Part shown: one piece after another, positions 18,151-26,998 of the stretch
Layout: the number at the start of each line of letters is the position of its first letter
Position numbering within the stretch: position 1 is the stretch's first letter
Assembly: GCF_000374025.1 (NCBI RefSeq)
Contig: NZ_KB893187.1
Span: 1-64,000 of the forward strand
Direction of reading: 5' to 3'
Length of the DNA stretch: 64,000 nucleotides
Source of the DNA: Spirosoma panaciterrae DSM 21099
GTDB lineage: Bacteria; Bacteroidota; Bacteroidia; Cytophagales; Spirosomataceae
Notes under the pieces: generated by a model
Databases searched by the model: none
What the model was told of the DNA's origin: nothing
What the model saw: the letters and a program-made list of their open reading frames with translations, nothing else
Translations under genes and position numbers: made by a program

Positions 18151-19245
18151 TCAGGCCAGTGATTTATAGACATCGAGTGTAGCGTCGATGGATTTTTTCA
18201 GGGGAAAATCGGCCAGTCGCTTTGTGCCTCTTTTCACCAGATCCGCTCTCAGTTCGGTGTTGGCCAGAGTGCTGGAAAGCTTGCTGGTCAGGTCGTCTTG
18301 GTCAGTTGCTTTAAAAAAAACAGCTGCGTCGTCGGCCACCTCCCGAAAACATTCCGTATCGCTCAGCAGAATAGGGCAACCGGCTTTATAGGCTTCCAGA
18401 ATAGGTAAGCCAAATCCTTCGTATAGCGATGGATATACAAACAGTTGGGCGTTCCGGTACAGGGAATTAAGCTGCTCATCGGTCGCGTTGATGTGTCGAA
18501 CCCGGTCTGTAAGCGCCAGTCGTTTCAGAAACTCTTCGTCGGCGATTTCGATTCGGCCCCCACCCGTCAGAATGACCTGTAAGCCTGGATCGCCGAGGAG
18601 CAGTGGTTTAATGGCGTTCATGAACAGGTAAAAGTTTTTATAGCCACTTCGGTCGCCGACAAAAAGGACATACCGCTCGGGTAGGTTGGCGATGGGGGCA
18701 AATTGAAGGGGTGTCTCAATGTCGATGCCGTGGTAAATCACCGAAACTTTGGCCGGGTCGACATCGAAAAAATGGAGCAGGTCGTTCCGGGTCGTGTTCG
18801 AAATGGCGATAATTGCATCGGCCCGTTCAATGTTCAGTCGTTTCTGGTAAGTAAGCGGATCTTTAGCCCAGAAATATTCAGGTAACCGCTCATAGGTAAG
18901 GTCGTGAATCGTGACGACCAATGGTTTTTTAAGCTGTTTAAAAAAGTAGGGGTCGTAGTAGGTGGGATGAAACACATCAAATTCCGATTTGCCCAGCAGC
19001 CGTTCGCAGTAATACTGATTCAGCATATAGTCGGCTTTCTCGCTCCGGCTTAAAATCTTATCACTCAGGGCACCTTTAAGTGCCAATGGCTCATTTTTTA
19101 TGTAGTGATTTTTGGCATGTAAAACTCCGAGCTGATACGTGATGGAATCGCTCTGTTTGATGCCTTCGATTATGTTGGCGAAGTACCGGCTGATTCCGCC
19201 ATACTTCTGGGTCGTAAACTTCTGGTGATCGATAAAAACTTTCAT
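18151..19245 (-). CDS. Family 4 glycosyltransferase
   Basis: 364 residues, GT-B fold. The N-terminal FTTQKYGGISRYFANII acceptor-side motif and the C-terminal YEGFGLPILEAYKAGCPIL (E-x7-E motif) place it in GT4. A retaining transferase that adds a sugar from a nucleotide donor to the growing repeat unit. It sits between the GT11 gene (33 bases upstream) and the acyltransferase, all on the minus strand. Confidence 0.88.
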   Translation of the reverse strand: MKVFIDHQKFTTQKYGGISRYFANIIEGIKQSDSITYQLGVLHAKNHYIKNEPLALKGALSDKILSRSEKADYMLNQYYCERLLGKSEFDVFHPTYYDPYFFKQLKKPLVVTIHDLTYERLPEYFWAKDPLTYQKRLNIERADAIIAISNTTRNDLLHFFDVDPAKVSVIYHGIDIETPLQFAPIANLPERYVLFVGDRSGYKNFYLFMNAIKPLLLGDPGLQVILTGGGRIEIADEEFLKRLALTDRVRHINATDEQLNSLYRNAQLFVYPSLYEGFGLPILEAYKAGCPILLSDTECFREVADDAAVFFKATDQDDLTSKLSSTLANTELRADLVKRGTKRLADFPLKKSIDATLDVYKSLA

Positions 19246-19278
19246 CGTAGTCTTGGGAGGTTGGTAGAGGGGGTTTGG

Positions 19279-20151
19279 TCAGAGGGATACCCAGGTCGGC
19301 GGAAGCAGGTCCTTGGTATTCCAGGTGGGTTGGTTTTTATACCAGAGTTTAGGGGTAATCACCAGTTTGTCGGGATTGGGATTGAGCCAGGCACCCCACC
19401 AACTGAATGAGCTGTTGGCAATGATATGATGATGACATGTACTCATCAGAACCAGATCCGCTACATCGCCACTTGGCCCCGTGTTCGTTACAAAAACACT
19501 ATCGGTGGGTAAGGGCAGGTTCGCTCGGGCCCACTCTTTATCGTCGCTAAAGACATAAAAATGAGGGTTTTTGATGGTTTTCGTCAGGTGGCGAATGGCT
19601 GTTTTGTAGTAGTCGAGCCCGATAAAACCAAACGTTTTGCTGAACTCGGGATGGTTGACGTAATCGCCCCGCCGGACGTGGACGGATACGGGAACGGGCG
19701 TTGCCTGAATCTGCTGATGATACCCTTCAAATTCAGAGCTGGGGCTTTTGCTCAATTGTAATTCACGACGAATGATCTCCGCATGATCCCGAAAGTAACA
19801 TTCCGACTGCCAGAAGCCCTCCATGATGACGCACCCGGCATGAGCTTGTAAAATGGTCGGGTCAAAATGAAACTGCTTCTCTTTCAGAAATAGAAAAAAA
19901 GGCCGCAAACTACGGTTTGGAAATAGCTTTGTGGACTTCGACAGATATTCGACGGGCGATTCCTGAAGGATACGGTAGGGCACCGAAAAGAAGCCCAGCT
20001 TGAACGACCGGGATGTATCGTCTGGGTACTCATACAAGTAATAACTCAGGTCGACGTAAAACGCCGTCTTATTTCTCAGCGAAAGGCTACGGGCTGCCGC
20101 ATACTGAAAAAGCTGATTACCTAAGCCGCTGGTTACTCTGCTGATAATCAT
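19279..20151 (-). CDS. GT11 alpha-1,2-fucosyltransferase
   Basis: 290 residues, near the usual length of bacterial GT11 enzymes. The N-terminal VTSGLGNQLFQYAAARSLS and the VHVRRGDYV motif (near 156-164, with the HxRRxD arginines that bind GDP-fucose) are diagnostic, and SSFSWWGAWLNPNPDKLVI near the end is the conserved C-terminal block. It should transfer fucose from GDP-fucose to galactose or a similar residue, so the polysaccharide is probably fucosylated. The GDP-fucose synthesis genes are not in this window. Confidence 0.88.
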   Translation of the reverse strand: MIISRVTSGLGNQLFQYAAARSLSLRNKTAFYVDLSYYLYEYPDDTSRSFKLGFFSVPYRILQESPVEYLSKSTKLFPNRSLRPFFLFLKEKQFHFDPTILQAHAGCVIMEGFWQSECYFRDHAEIIRRELQLSKSPSSEFEGYHQQIQATPVPVSVHVRRGDYVNHPEFSKTFGFIGLDYYKTAIRHLTKTIKNPHFYVFSDDKEWARANLPLPTDSVFVTNTGPSGDVADLVLMSTCHHHIIANSSFSWWGAWLNPNPDKLVITPKLWYKNQPTWNTKDLLPPTWVSL

Positions 20152-20204
20152 TGTAATGAGTGCATTTAGTTAAAAGAGGGAACGGTGGTAACTTGTAAAA
20201 AAAT

Positions 20205-20270
20205 GGGTGATAACGGCTGACCTCACCCTACCCCCTGCTGTTCAGAAGCGGGGGAGATCAACACTGAAAT
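20205..20270. repeat. Short GC-rich palindrome-like remnant in the polysaccharide locus
   Basis: The 129-base gap between the unknown gene and the fucosyltransferase gene contains CCCCCTGCT, then GTTC, then AGAAGCGGGGG, an imperfect stem-loop. It resembles a decayed dispersed repeat. It lacks a clear T-tract, so I do not call it a terminator. Confidence 0.3.
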
Positions 20271-20280
20271 GCCCTGAAAA

Positions 20281-21264
20281 TCAGTAACTCGTGCTCAAAT
20301 GGGTCAATAGCTCCTCCCGGTCGCGGGCGTGCAGGATCGTTGCGCCCGACAGCCTGGGAAACAGCGTCTTGTATTCCTGAAAAGCATGCTCATGCCCCCA
20401 GTTGGGATTCGACAGAATGATATTGGTTCCGCCAAAACAACTGGCTAACGCGGCTGTACCCCCATGCATCGAAATGAAGTGGCTGCAGTTGGCGTAGATC
20501 ATGAGTTGCAGGTGGTTGTAATTGTTCACGACCGATGGGTGATACCTGGCAAACAAATCATCCATCAGCAATACAGTGGGGTGGGTTTCCCGCAGCCAGC
20601 TATGTTCATTAAGCGACATCGTTTCACTATTGTCGCCAACGATCTGAGTTGGGAGAGGGCGATTGTAAATGATCTGGTATTTCGAACCGTAGGTCTTGAT
20701 GATCTGGTCGAGGGTGGGAATGTCCAGATAGTTGATGGGCGGCTGGTCCCACTCGATGTTGTACTTATTGGCTATGACCAGAATCGGCTTGTCGAACACG
20801 AAAACATCGTTCTGGTAGTGCGTCTTGTAGGGCACCTGCACCCACTTGCGAAAGCTGTAGGTATAGCTGTGCGTCATATTCGGAACGTCGTAATGGGCAT
20901 ACGATTCGGTCCAGATGCGCTTCGTAAACCGTTCTTCGTGATCAGGACTGAAAAAATAAAACTCTTTCGTATTGCTGGCGGAGATGGTTTTTTTCAGAGT
21001 TCCGTTCAGATGGTGCCAATAGGCAAAGGGCAGTACATAGCGGATTTCCTGGTCGAATTCGCCCTGATAGCTGATGACTTTGTATTTCTTTTTCAGGGCA
21101 TAATCCCGGATGGCATAACGGCCTTGCACCAGTTTGCAGTAGTAATTATCCCGAACAAAATACCGCAGGTCCTTTCGGAGCTTCGGGTATCGCAGCCAGG
21201 CCACTACATACAATGATTTTAAAATAAGCCGTTCCATAGGATCAATGTCAAGTTTCGGGGTCAA
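20281..21264 (-). CDS. Unknown protein, possibly a glycosyltransferase, in polysaccharide locus
   Basis: 327 residues; I do not recognise the family with confidence. There is no signal peptide or membrane segment. The C-terminal third has a SMHGGTAALASCFGG stretch followed by an NIILSNPNWGHE block, which recalls the sugar-nucleotide pocket of GT61-like or O-fucosyltransferase-like enzymes. The start overlaps the end of the flippase gene by 4 bases, so it belongs to the same operon and probably acts on the same glycan. Confidence 0.6.
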   Translation of the reverse strand: MTPKLDIDPMERLILKSLYVVAWLRYPKLRKDLRYFVRDNYYCKLVQGRYAIRDYALKKKYKVISYQGEFDQEIRYVLPFAYWHHLNGTLKKTISASNTKEFYFFSPDHEERFTKRIWTESYAHYDVPNMTHSYTYSFRKWVQVPYKTHYQNDVFVFDKPILVIANKYNIEWDQPPINYLDIPTLDQIIKTYGSKYQIIYNRPLPTQIVGDNSETMSLNEHSWLRETHPTVLLMDDLFARYHPSVVNNYNHLQLMIYANCSHFISMHGGTAALASCFGGTNIILSNPNWGHEHAFQEYKTLFPRLSGATILHARDREELLTHLSTSY

Positions 21265-22697
21265 ACTGCCTTTCCAAGCGTTTTTAATTCAGCAAGCGGA
21301 AATCTGTAGCGAAGGGTTAGCCCAATATAGATCAGCGCCCCTATGCCGATTTGCACGATGGTATGCGGTACACTAATGGTGTCGAAAAACGATTTATAGA
21401 TGGAGATCGCCCCAACCATCAGCAAACAAAAGAATATGGGCTTCGCAATCGCCTGCGCGAATTCGGTTAAGAACGGACCAATCAGCGAGTGAACGATTCG
21501 AAAGTTGAGCAGCATATTGGCCAGTGTAGCCAGCATAAAGGCAACGGCAATGCCCACAACACCCCAGTACTGCGCGAGGATATAAACGAGCGGAATTTTG
21601 ATGAACAGCGTCGCCACATTGAGCTGAAAGAGCAGCTTGGGTTTGCCTTTCGAAAAGGCAAGGGTAAACAGCGGATTGCTCAGGAAAGTGAAAATGCTGA
21701 CAAAGACAAAAATGCGGATGAGCAGGATGGTAGGCTCCCAGCCCGGGCCATAGAAGAGCGGAACTACACTGTCGGCGGTAATGAATAAGCCGGCCAGTAA
21801 GGGCAAATTGACATAGCTTAGCAGATCCAGAATGGTCAGGTACGATTTTTTTAGCTCATCCGTGTCACCTTTTAACCGGGCCAGAATTGGGTAGGCTACC
21901 TGAAGCACGATGGGATTGAGTCGTGAGATCGGAAAAACCGCTAACTGAGAAGCCAGGGTATAATACCCCAGTGGCTTTACGCCCAATAAACCCCCTACCA
22001 GAATATTGTCAGAATTGGCCTGAATGAATCCAACCAGGCCATCGCCTACGTTGTAAAGCCCAAACCGCAGGTGATCTTTGATGAGGGCCAGATTGAAGGT
22101 AAGAGTAGGCTTGAAGTAGGTACTTCCAAAAATCATCTGGAGTACCGATTTGGCCGTTTGCTGAGCCAGTTGTCCATATATCAGGGCCAGTTCGGCAAAG
22201 CCATTGTAGGCCAGCAGGATCGTTGTACCCGTACCGATAACCGTGCCCGTCATATCGATGGTGGCTACGGCCTTGAACTGCAACTCTTTCTGGAGCAGGA
22301 ACAGGTAAATCTGCCCTACATACACGATGATAAAGTACAGTGACGATAGCTTGATGACTGACTCCAGGCGCGGTTCTTTGTAATAGGCAGCTACCAGCGG
22401 CCAGCTAAAAAAAACGACAACCCCAATGACTAGCCCCAGAATCAGGTTCAACAGGTAAATGGTGGAGAGTACCTGCTGGTCGTCTTCCTGCTTGTAGATG
22501 ATGGAATTGGAAAAGCCCAGGTTCGCAAAAATGTTAAAGAAGGCGATCAGGAGCGTACTGACGCTTACAATGCCAAAGACCGATGGCTCCAGCAGTCGCG
22601 CCAACACGGCCACCTGTCCAAACTGAAACAGAGTCGACAGCGCTGTGGAAATGCTCATCCACTTACCCCCACTGATAGCCTGTTGCTTATGACTCAT
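21261..22697 (-). CDS. Polysaccharide repeat-unit flippase (Wzx/MOP superfamily)
   Basis: 478 residues with 12-14 predicted membrane helices. The start GGKWMSISTALSTLFQFGQV, with ARLLEPSVFGIVSV after it, is typical of WzxC-like polysaccharide transporters of the MOP superfamily. It should flip undecaprenyl-diphosphate-linked repeat units from the cytoplasmic to the periplasmic side of the inner membrane. It lies directly after the chain-length gene (5 bases) and is translationally coupled to the next gene. Confidence 0.9.
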   Translation of the reverse strand: MSHKQQAISGGKWMSISTALSTLFQFGQVAVLARLLEPSVFGIVSVSTLLIAFFNIFANLGFSNSIIYKQEDDQQVLSTIYLLNLILGLVIGVVVFFSWPLVAAYYKEPRLESVIKLSSLYFIIVYVGQIYLFLLQKELQFKAVATIDMTGTVIGTGTTILLAYNGFAELALIYGQLAQQTAKSVLQMIFGSTYFKPTLTFNLALIKDHLRFGLYNVGDGLVGFIQANSDNILVGGLLGVKPLGYYTLASQLAVFPISRLNPIVLQVAYPILARLKGDTDELKKSYLTILDLLSYVNLPLLAGLFITADSVVPLFYGPGWEPTILLIRIFVFVSIFTFLSNPLFTLAFSKGKPKLLFQLNVATLFIKIPLVYILAQYWGVVGIAVAFMLATLANMLLNFRIVHSLIGPFLTEFAQAIAKPIFFCLLMVGAISIYKSFFDTISVPHTIVQIGIGALIYIGLTLRYRFPLAELKTLGKAV

Positions 22698-22702
22698 ATC
22701 AA

Positions 22703-24919
22703 CTATTGGTTAAGGAGCTTTGGATTTTTGGAAGATTGGCCTGGAATGCCCGGTCCGTTTTGCGTACGGGGTAATCCTTGCTTGATGTCGTTGAGACTTG
22801 GGGCATCCAGATTACTTTCTTCTACTTTATTAAGGGCTACCAGTACGGGTTGTCGGGCCGCTTTAAGGTAAAGGGCAAATAACTGCTTATCCCGACGGCC
22901 CCATAACGTATGAAGCGTTAAAACCATCAGCGAAACGGCGCTCTTACCCACCAGATGCAGAGGAATAGAACTACTTACCAGGGGGGGTAATTCCAGAATG
23001 ACCTTATCGAAACGGGTAACAATCATGGCATCGTCGCCCGTCAGCAGATCTTCCGGTTCGCGGATGTTCATAAAATTGGGATGTAGTTCGTAGGGGAAGA
23101 AATGGATGCCTTCCTGTTCGAACTTCTGGTCTGTAGTTGCCAGTTGCGGATAATAATAGGCCACCTGTTCACCGGATTCCGCATAGATGCGGGCAAGTCC
23201 GTGGGCAAACCAGGTTTTTCCCTGCTTGCTGCGCGTGCTGAACAGGGTGATAATCGGTGGGTAGGAGGGATTACTCCGCTGCTCAATGGTAATGTTAATG
23301 GCATTGGCCAGTTGCTCAAACATACTGGTAGCCGCCCGACTGGCCTTTGAGTTGGCTGCAAACTTTTTGACGCTTGGAAACAGCGCAATAATGGGGCTGC
23401 CAAGGCGCTGTTCGGCCTGCGATAGCGAATTGATCCGTTTGTCGGCCCAGGCCCGAAAGGCCGCCAGCAACAAGGCAATCACTAGACCTGCTCCGGCAGC
23501 AATGGCCATAAAAAGTAGTTTCTTCGGGGCTTGTGGAGCCAGGGGAAATACGGGCGGATCGAGTACCGACAACGCCCCTTTCAGTGAAATATCCTGGTTA
23601 TGCGTCTGGGCTTCGTTCAGTGACTGAACCAGTGCCAGGTATTCTTTTTCTGCAACATCCAGATCCCGCGTTAACTGCCTCTGTTCCGATTCGAGCGGGG
23701 GGTAAGCTGACGATTCGGCCTGGTATTCATCCAGTCGTTTCTTGACGATGTCCATCCGGGCAGCCGCGCCTTCGTATTCCAGCACCTTATCCAGCCATTC
23801 GTTCACCAGCTTTAGTTTGGGGACCGATTCGGTCGTATTGTCGGCGGCAAAATAATTCTGGGCAATCTGTTTCAGTTCGTTTGAAAGCTGGTTGATTTTA
23901 GCCTGATAGGTGTCCAGAACGGATTGAGGCTGTCCATTGGCACGGGCATTGATCAACTGCGATTCGGCCGCTGTCAGTTCGGCTTGTTTGTCGGTCAGCT
24001 GGGTGTTTATTTTTAGCAGATTTCCTCCCCCCGACATCCGTTGGTTGAGGGCATCCGTAGCGGCTTTGGCAGCTTTGGTGGCCATCACCTCCTTGTTGTA
24101 TTCATCGACCAGTGCTTCGCGCGTGGTTGAGCGGGTCTTTATTTCGTCTTCAAAATTGAGGACGTTATGGGCCACGTTGAAGGCCCGTAGCTTGGATTCG
24201 GCCTGGTCCAGCTTTTGCTTGGCCGATTTCACATTCGATTCGTAATAGCTCAAGACAGGGGCCGTTTCGCCCCGTTTCAGACTGGTATATCGTTCGTTCA
24301 GTTCCATAACGGCCAGTTCCAGGGTTTGCTGGGCAATGGCCGGATCATCCGCTTCATATTCCATGTCCAGCATATCGCTGGCGGCCCGGCGGGATGCTTT
24401 GAGCTTTTTGCCAATGGTTTCGGCTGAATAATCATTCCCTGCTTTGGCCAGCAACGTCCGAACGGGATTATCGGTAGAACTCTGAGCCAGTCGGTCAAGC
24501 TGATTGCGGGTCGAGTCCAGATTCCCCGTCTTCGTCAGCGACTGGCGCAGACTGGCTGGGATGGTCTGCTGCAACTTCTGAAAACTGGTTGTCGAGAGTT
24601 GGCGTTCGGTCGGTTTGGTCAGGTACAGATGCTGCGTCAGTAAGCGAAGCCCAACCTGATATAGGGTCTGGTTCGAATTAAGCGTTGTCAGTACATTGTC
24701 GAAAGCGTTGCTAATCCCCGAGTAATCGACCTGAAAGCCCTCGCGTGCCGAATTGAGCCGATACCCCGACGTAAAACCTGTATAGAGTGTAGCCTTGGTT
24801 TTGTACGTTTTAACCTCATTCCGCATGAAATAATAAACGGCTCCGGCTCCCAGGCAGGGAAATACAATAAACCAAATGAGATGCTGCTTCAAAAGCCGCC
24901 CAAGTTCCTGGAAAGTCAT
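22703..24919 (-). CDS. Wzz/Wzc-type polysaccharide copolymerase with degenerate BY-kinase domain
   Basis: 738 residues: a Wzz-type N-terminus with the first membrane helix at about 15-32, long coiled coils (about 200-450), a second helix (about 465-490), and a cytoplasmic C-terminal domain of the BY-kinase/MinD type. In that domain the Walker A region reads STRSKQGKTW (near 563), and the Walker A-prime aspartate appears as ILELPPL. The usual C-terminal tyrosine cluster is absent. It should control chain length and link polymerisation to the outer-membrane exporter; tyrosine kinase activity is doubtful. It is followed on the same operon by the flippase and preceded by the outer-membrane protein. 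Confidence 0.85.
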   Translation of the reverse strand: MTFQELGRLLKQHLIWFIVFPCLGAGAVYYFMRNEVKTYKTKATLYTGFTSGYRLNSAREGFQVDYSGISNAFDNVLTTLNSNQTLYQVGLRLLTQHLYLTKPTERQLSTTSFQKLQQTIPASLRQSLTKTGNLDSTRNQLDRLAQSSTDNPVRTLLAKAGNDYSAETIGKKLKASRRAASDMLDMEYEADDPAIAQQTLELAVMELNERYTSLKRGETAPVLSYYESNVKSAKQKLDQAESKLRAFNVAHNVLNFEDEIKTRSTTREALVDEYNKEVMATKAAKAATDALNQRMSGGGNLLKINTQLTDKQAELTAAESQLINARANGQPQSVLDTYQAKINQLSNELKQIAQNYFAADNTTESVPKLKLVNEWLDKVLEYEGAAARMDIVKKRLDEYQAESSAYPPLESEQRQLTRDLDVAEKEYLALVQSLNEAQTHNQDISLKGALSVLDPPVFPLAPQAPKKLLFMAIAAGAGLVIALLLAAFRAWADKRINSLSQAEQRLGSPIIALFPSVKKFAANSKASRAATSMFEQLANAINITIEQRSNPSYPPIITLFSTRSKQGKTWFAHGLARIYAESGEQVAYYYPQLATTDQKFEQEGIHFFPYELHPNFMNIREPEDLLTGDDAMIVTRFDKVILELPPLVSSSIPLHLVGKSAVSLMVLTLHTLWGRRDKQLFALYLKAARQPVLVALNKVEESNLDAPSLNDIKQGLPRTQNGPGIPGQSSKNPKLLNQ

Positions 24920-24922
24920 AGC

Positions 24923-25750
24923 TTACATACGTTTCAGTTGACGAATCGGCACACCAACGAACAGTTCGAGTGCATAAATTGCTTTAATGAACGACGTCTT
25001 GGCCTGTTCGACCGTCGCTCGGGTTTCCGCATATCGGTTGCTGTTAAATGCGTGAGCCTCGGGAGCAATTTTCCCTTTCTGAAGCTCAACTTCGGCAATC
25101 CGATAGGCTGCCAGCGATGCCTGATCATCCCGCAGGCGAATCTGTAAGATCTTCTGTGAGAGCAGCAGATCCTGGTATAGGTTGAACAGATCGCGTCGCA
25201 ACTGAATTTCGGCGAGCCGTTTGCGCTCAACCGTAGCGTCGTAGTTGGCTTTGGCCAGCCTGATCTGCTGGGGCCTGCCAAACAGTTCGTGGATACTGAA
25301 GGCCACATTGACTCCGTACCGATAACCGTTCGAAATCTGCGCCAACTGATCGCTGGCATTCGTGCCTGTTGAGAGAATAGCCTGATTGCCCGATGAGTAG
25401 TTGGCGTAGCCTGTCAGGTTTTGCAGAATCTGCACTTTTGAGAGGTTGTACGATGCCTGCGAGCCAGCCGCTACGGCTGCTTCAAACTTGATGGTTGGTG
25501 AATAGGCCAGCGCCAGCTTAAACATATCCTCAAAGGGGATAAGCTGAACCGAAATGTCCTGATTGAAATCGAAGGTCATGCTGTCGGCAGTAACAGCGGC
25601 CGATGGAGTAGAGGCTGGCTGGGTTCCTGTAGGTGTGGTTGGTGGATTACCCTGACCATAACCGGCAGTATAGACTATCATCCCCAAAATCACCGTACCG
25701 GCAAGGGACAAGAGCGGCTGCTTCAATCGGTTTATTGTGTGTAATCTCAT
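24923..25750 (-). CDS. Short TolC-like outer membrane protein
   Basis: 275 residues with a signal peptide (about 1-30) and one block of TolC/outer-membrane-efflux type: an MFKLALAYSPTIKFEAAVAA helix, FSIHELFGRP, and long amphipathic helices. Ordinary TolC proteins are 420-480 residues with two such repeats; this one has a single repeat. Its place between the copolymerase and a glycosyltransferase suggests a role in exporting the polysaccharide or supporting the trans-envelope channel. The short length seems genuine because start, signal peptide and stop are intact. Confidence 0.75.
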   Translation of the reverse strand: MRLHTINRLKQPLLSLAGTVILGMIVYTAGYGQGNPPTTPTGTQPASTPSAAVTADSMTFDFNQDISVQLIPFEDMFKLALAYSPTIKFEAAVAAGSQASYNLSKVQILQNLTGYANYSSGNQAILSTGTNASDQLAQISNGYRYGVNVAFSIHELFGRPQQIRLAKANYDATVERKRLAEIQLRRDLFNLYQDLLLSQKILQIRLRDDQASLAAYRIAEVELQKGKIAPEAHAFNSNRYAETRATVEQAKTSFIKAIYALELFVGVPIRQLKRM

Positions 25751-25798
25751 GCTAGTTGGAAATCCTGGAAAAATCGATGGATAAACGTTGAGGTAAGG

Positions 25799-26998
25799 TT
25801 AAGCGGGTTGTTCCTGTCGCCAGGCTTTGGGCATCTGCTGGATCACCGCTTCGAATTCACGCGCCCGTTCTGGCCAGGCGTTGCGCTGGGCCATAGCTAC
25901 CCGTTGCTGTATCCGTTGGGGGCTGGTATCGGCCAGCGCCCGCCGAATCGCCTGAGCAAATTGTTCGGGTGTATCGGCCAGTTCGATCACCCCATCGAAA
26001 TCGTCCAGTATGGAAAAGGGCGTCGACACAACGGATAGGCCTGCCGCCAGATACTCGTTGATTTTGAGTGGGTAGATCGTATACGTGTGCCGATTGCAGA
26101 CGAACGGAATTATCCCCACGCTAAGTTGTGCCAATAAAGGGGGTAGTTCGGCGGGTTGATGGGGCGGTATAAAGGTTACGTTTTGAAAGTGCGCCAGCCG
26201 CTGGGTTAGCAAGGGTTCGTGCACTTCGCCTATGAATTGAAAGTCTACGTCCGGCATGGTGCGGGCGCAGTGTTCCATAATGTCGATGTTGACCCGGTTG
26301 TCGGCAGAGCCCAGGTACCCAACCACTGGCTTTTGGGGGGGGTGTTGCTGAGCCAAGAGCCGTGCCTGGTTGAACAGGTCGAAATTGGCGCCGTTCTTGA
26401 CGCAAAACGTCTGCGGCTGTACGGTAGACTTATCCTGACGCAGGGTTTCGGAAGTGGTTACTACAGCATCGACCCGCCGGAGATAAGCTTCCTCGAAACG
26501 GGTGCCATGCTTACTCATCCACTCACCGGCTGCCGAGATTTCGTCGAAACAATAATAGAGCGTTGCGCATTCGTTGAGTTTTCCGAGCATCGGCACACCA
26601 ATAACCGGATTATAGGCGTTAATGACCAGTGGACGATGCATCCCCAGTTTTTTTAACACCGTTTGTAACTGCCCTACCAGCCGATTGATATTCCACTGTA
26701 GAAACCGATCATGAGCCGGGGCATCCATCCAGTTGATTGGCAGAATGATCGGTGGCGACCATACATACAGATCTTCGCCCCCCTGATTGTCAATTTTGGT
26801 TAACGGATCGCCAAACAACAAATCTTTGTTCGACACCTCTTTACGGCCCGTAATCAGGTCTTTGATGGTGTAGAGATAATCCACAAAAAGGACCCGATGC
26901 CGGGCCGATAACTCGGTCATGAGCTGGACCACAGCCTTCTGGAAATCACCCTTCCAGGAGGTTTGCGAAATACAGACAATGCTATCAAACTGTTTCAT
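25799..26998 (-). CDS. GT4-like glycosyltransferase
   Basis: 399 residues from the ATG at 26998, giving MKQFDSIVCISQTSW. A longer frame to 27034 would overlap the upstream gene by 50 bases, while this start overlaps it by 14. The C-terminal half contains YPLKINEYLAAGLSVVST, a GT4-type donor-binding block. It resembles the UDP-galactopyranose mutase-linked or WsaF-like transferases often found in capsule loci. It should add one sugar to the repeat unit. Confidence 0.82.
   Translation of the reverse strand: MKQFDSIVCISQTSWKGDFQKAVVQLMTELSARHRVLFVDYLYTIKDLITGRKEVSNKDLLFGDPLTKIDNQGGEDLYVWSPPIILPINWMDAPAHDRFLQWNINRLVGQLQTVLKKLGMHRPLVINAYNPVIGVPMLGKLNECATLYYCFDEISAAGEWMSKHGTRFEEAYLRRVDAVVTTSETLRQDKSTVQPQTFCVKNGANFDLFNQARLLAQQHPPQKPVVGYLGSADNRVNIDIMEHCARTMPDVDFQFIGEVHEPLLTQRLAHFQNVTFIPPHQPAELPPLLAQLSVGIIPFVCNRHTYTIYPLKINEYLAAGLSVVSTPFSILDDFDGVIELADTPEQFAQAIRRALADTSPQRIQQRVAMAQRNAWPERAREFEAVIQQMPKAWRQEQPA

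Noticed and set aside
19350-19356. TAGGGGT inside the fucosyltransferase gene as a fifth ECF element
   Set aside because: No CTGTC follows after 14 bases and it lies inside a coding region.
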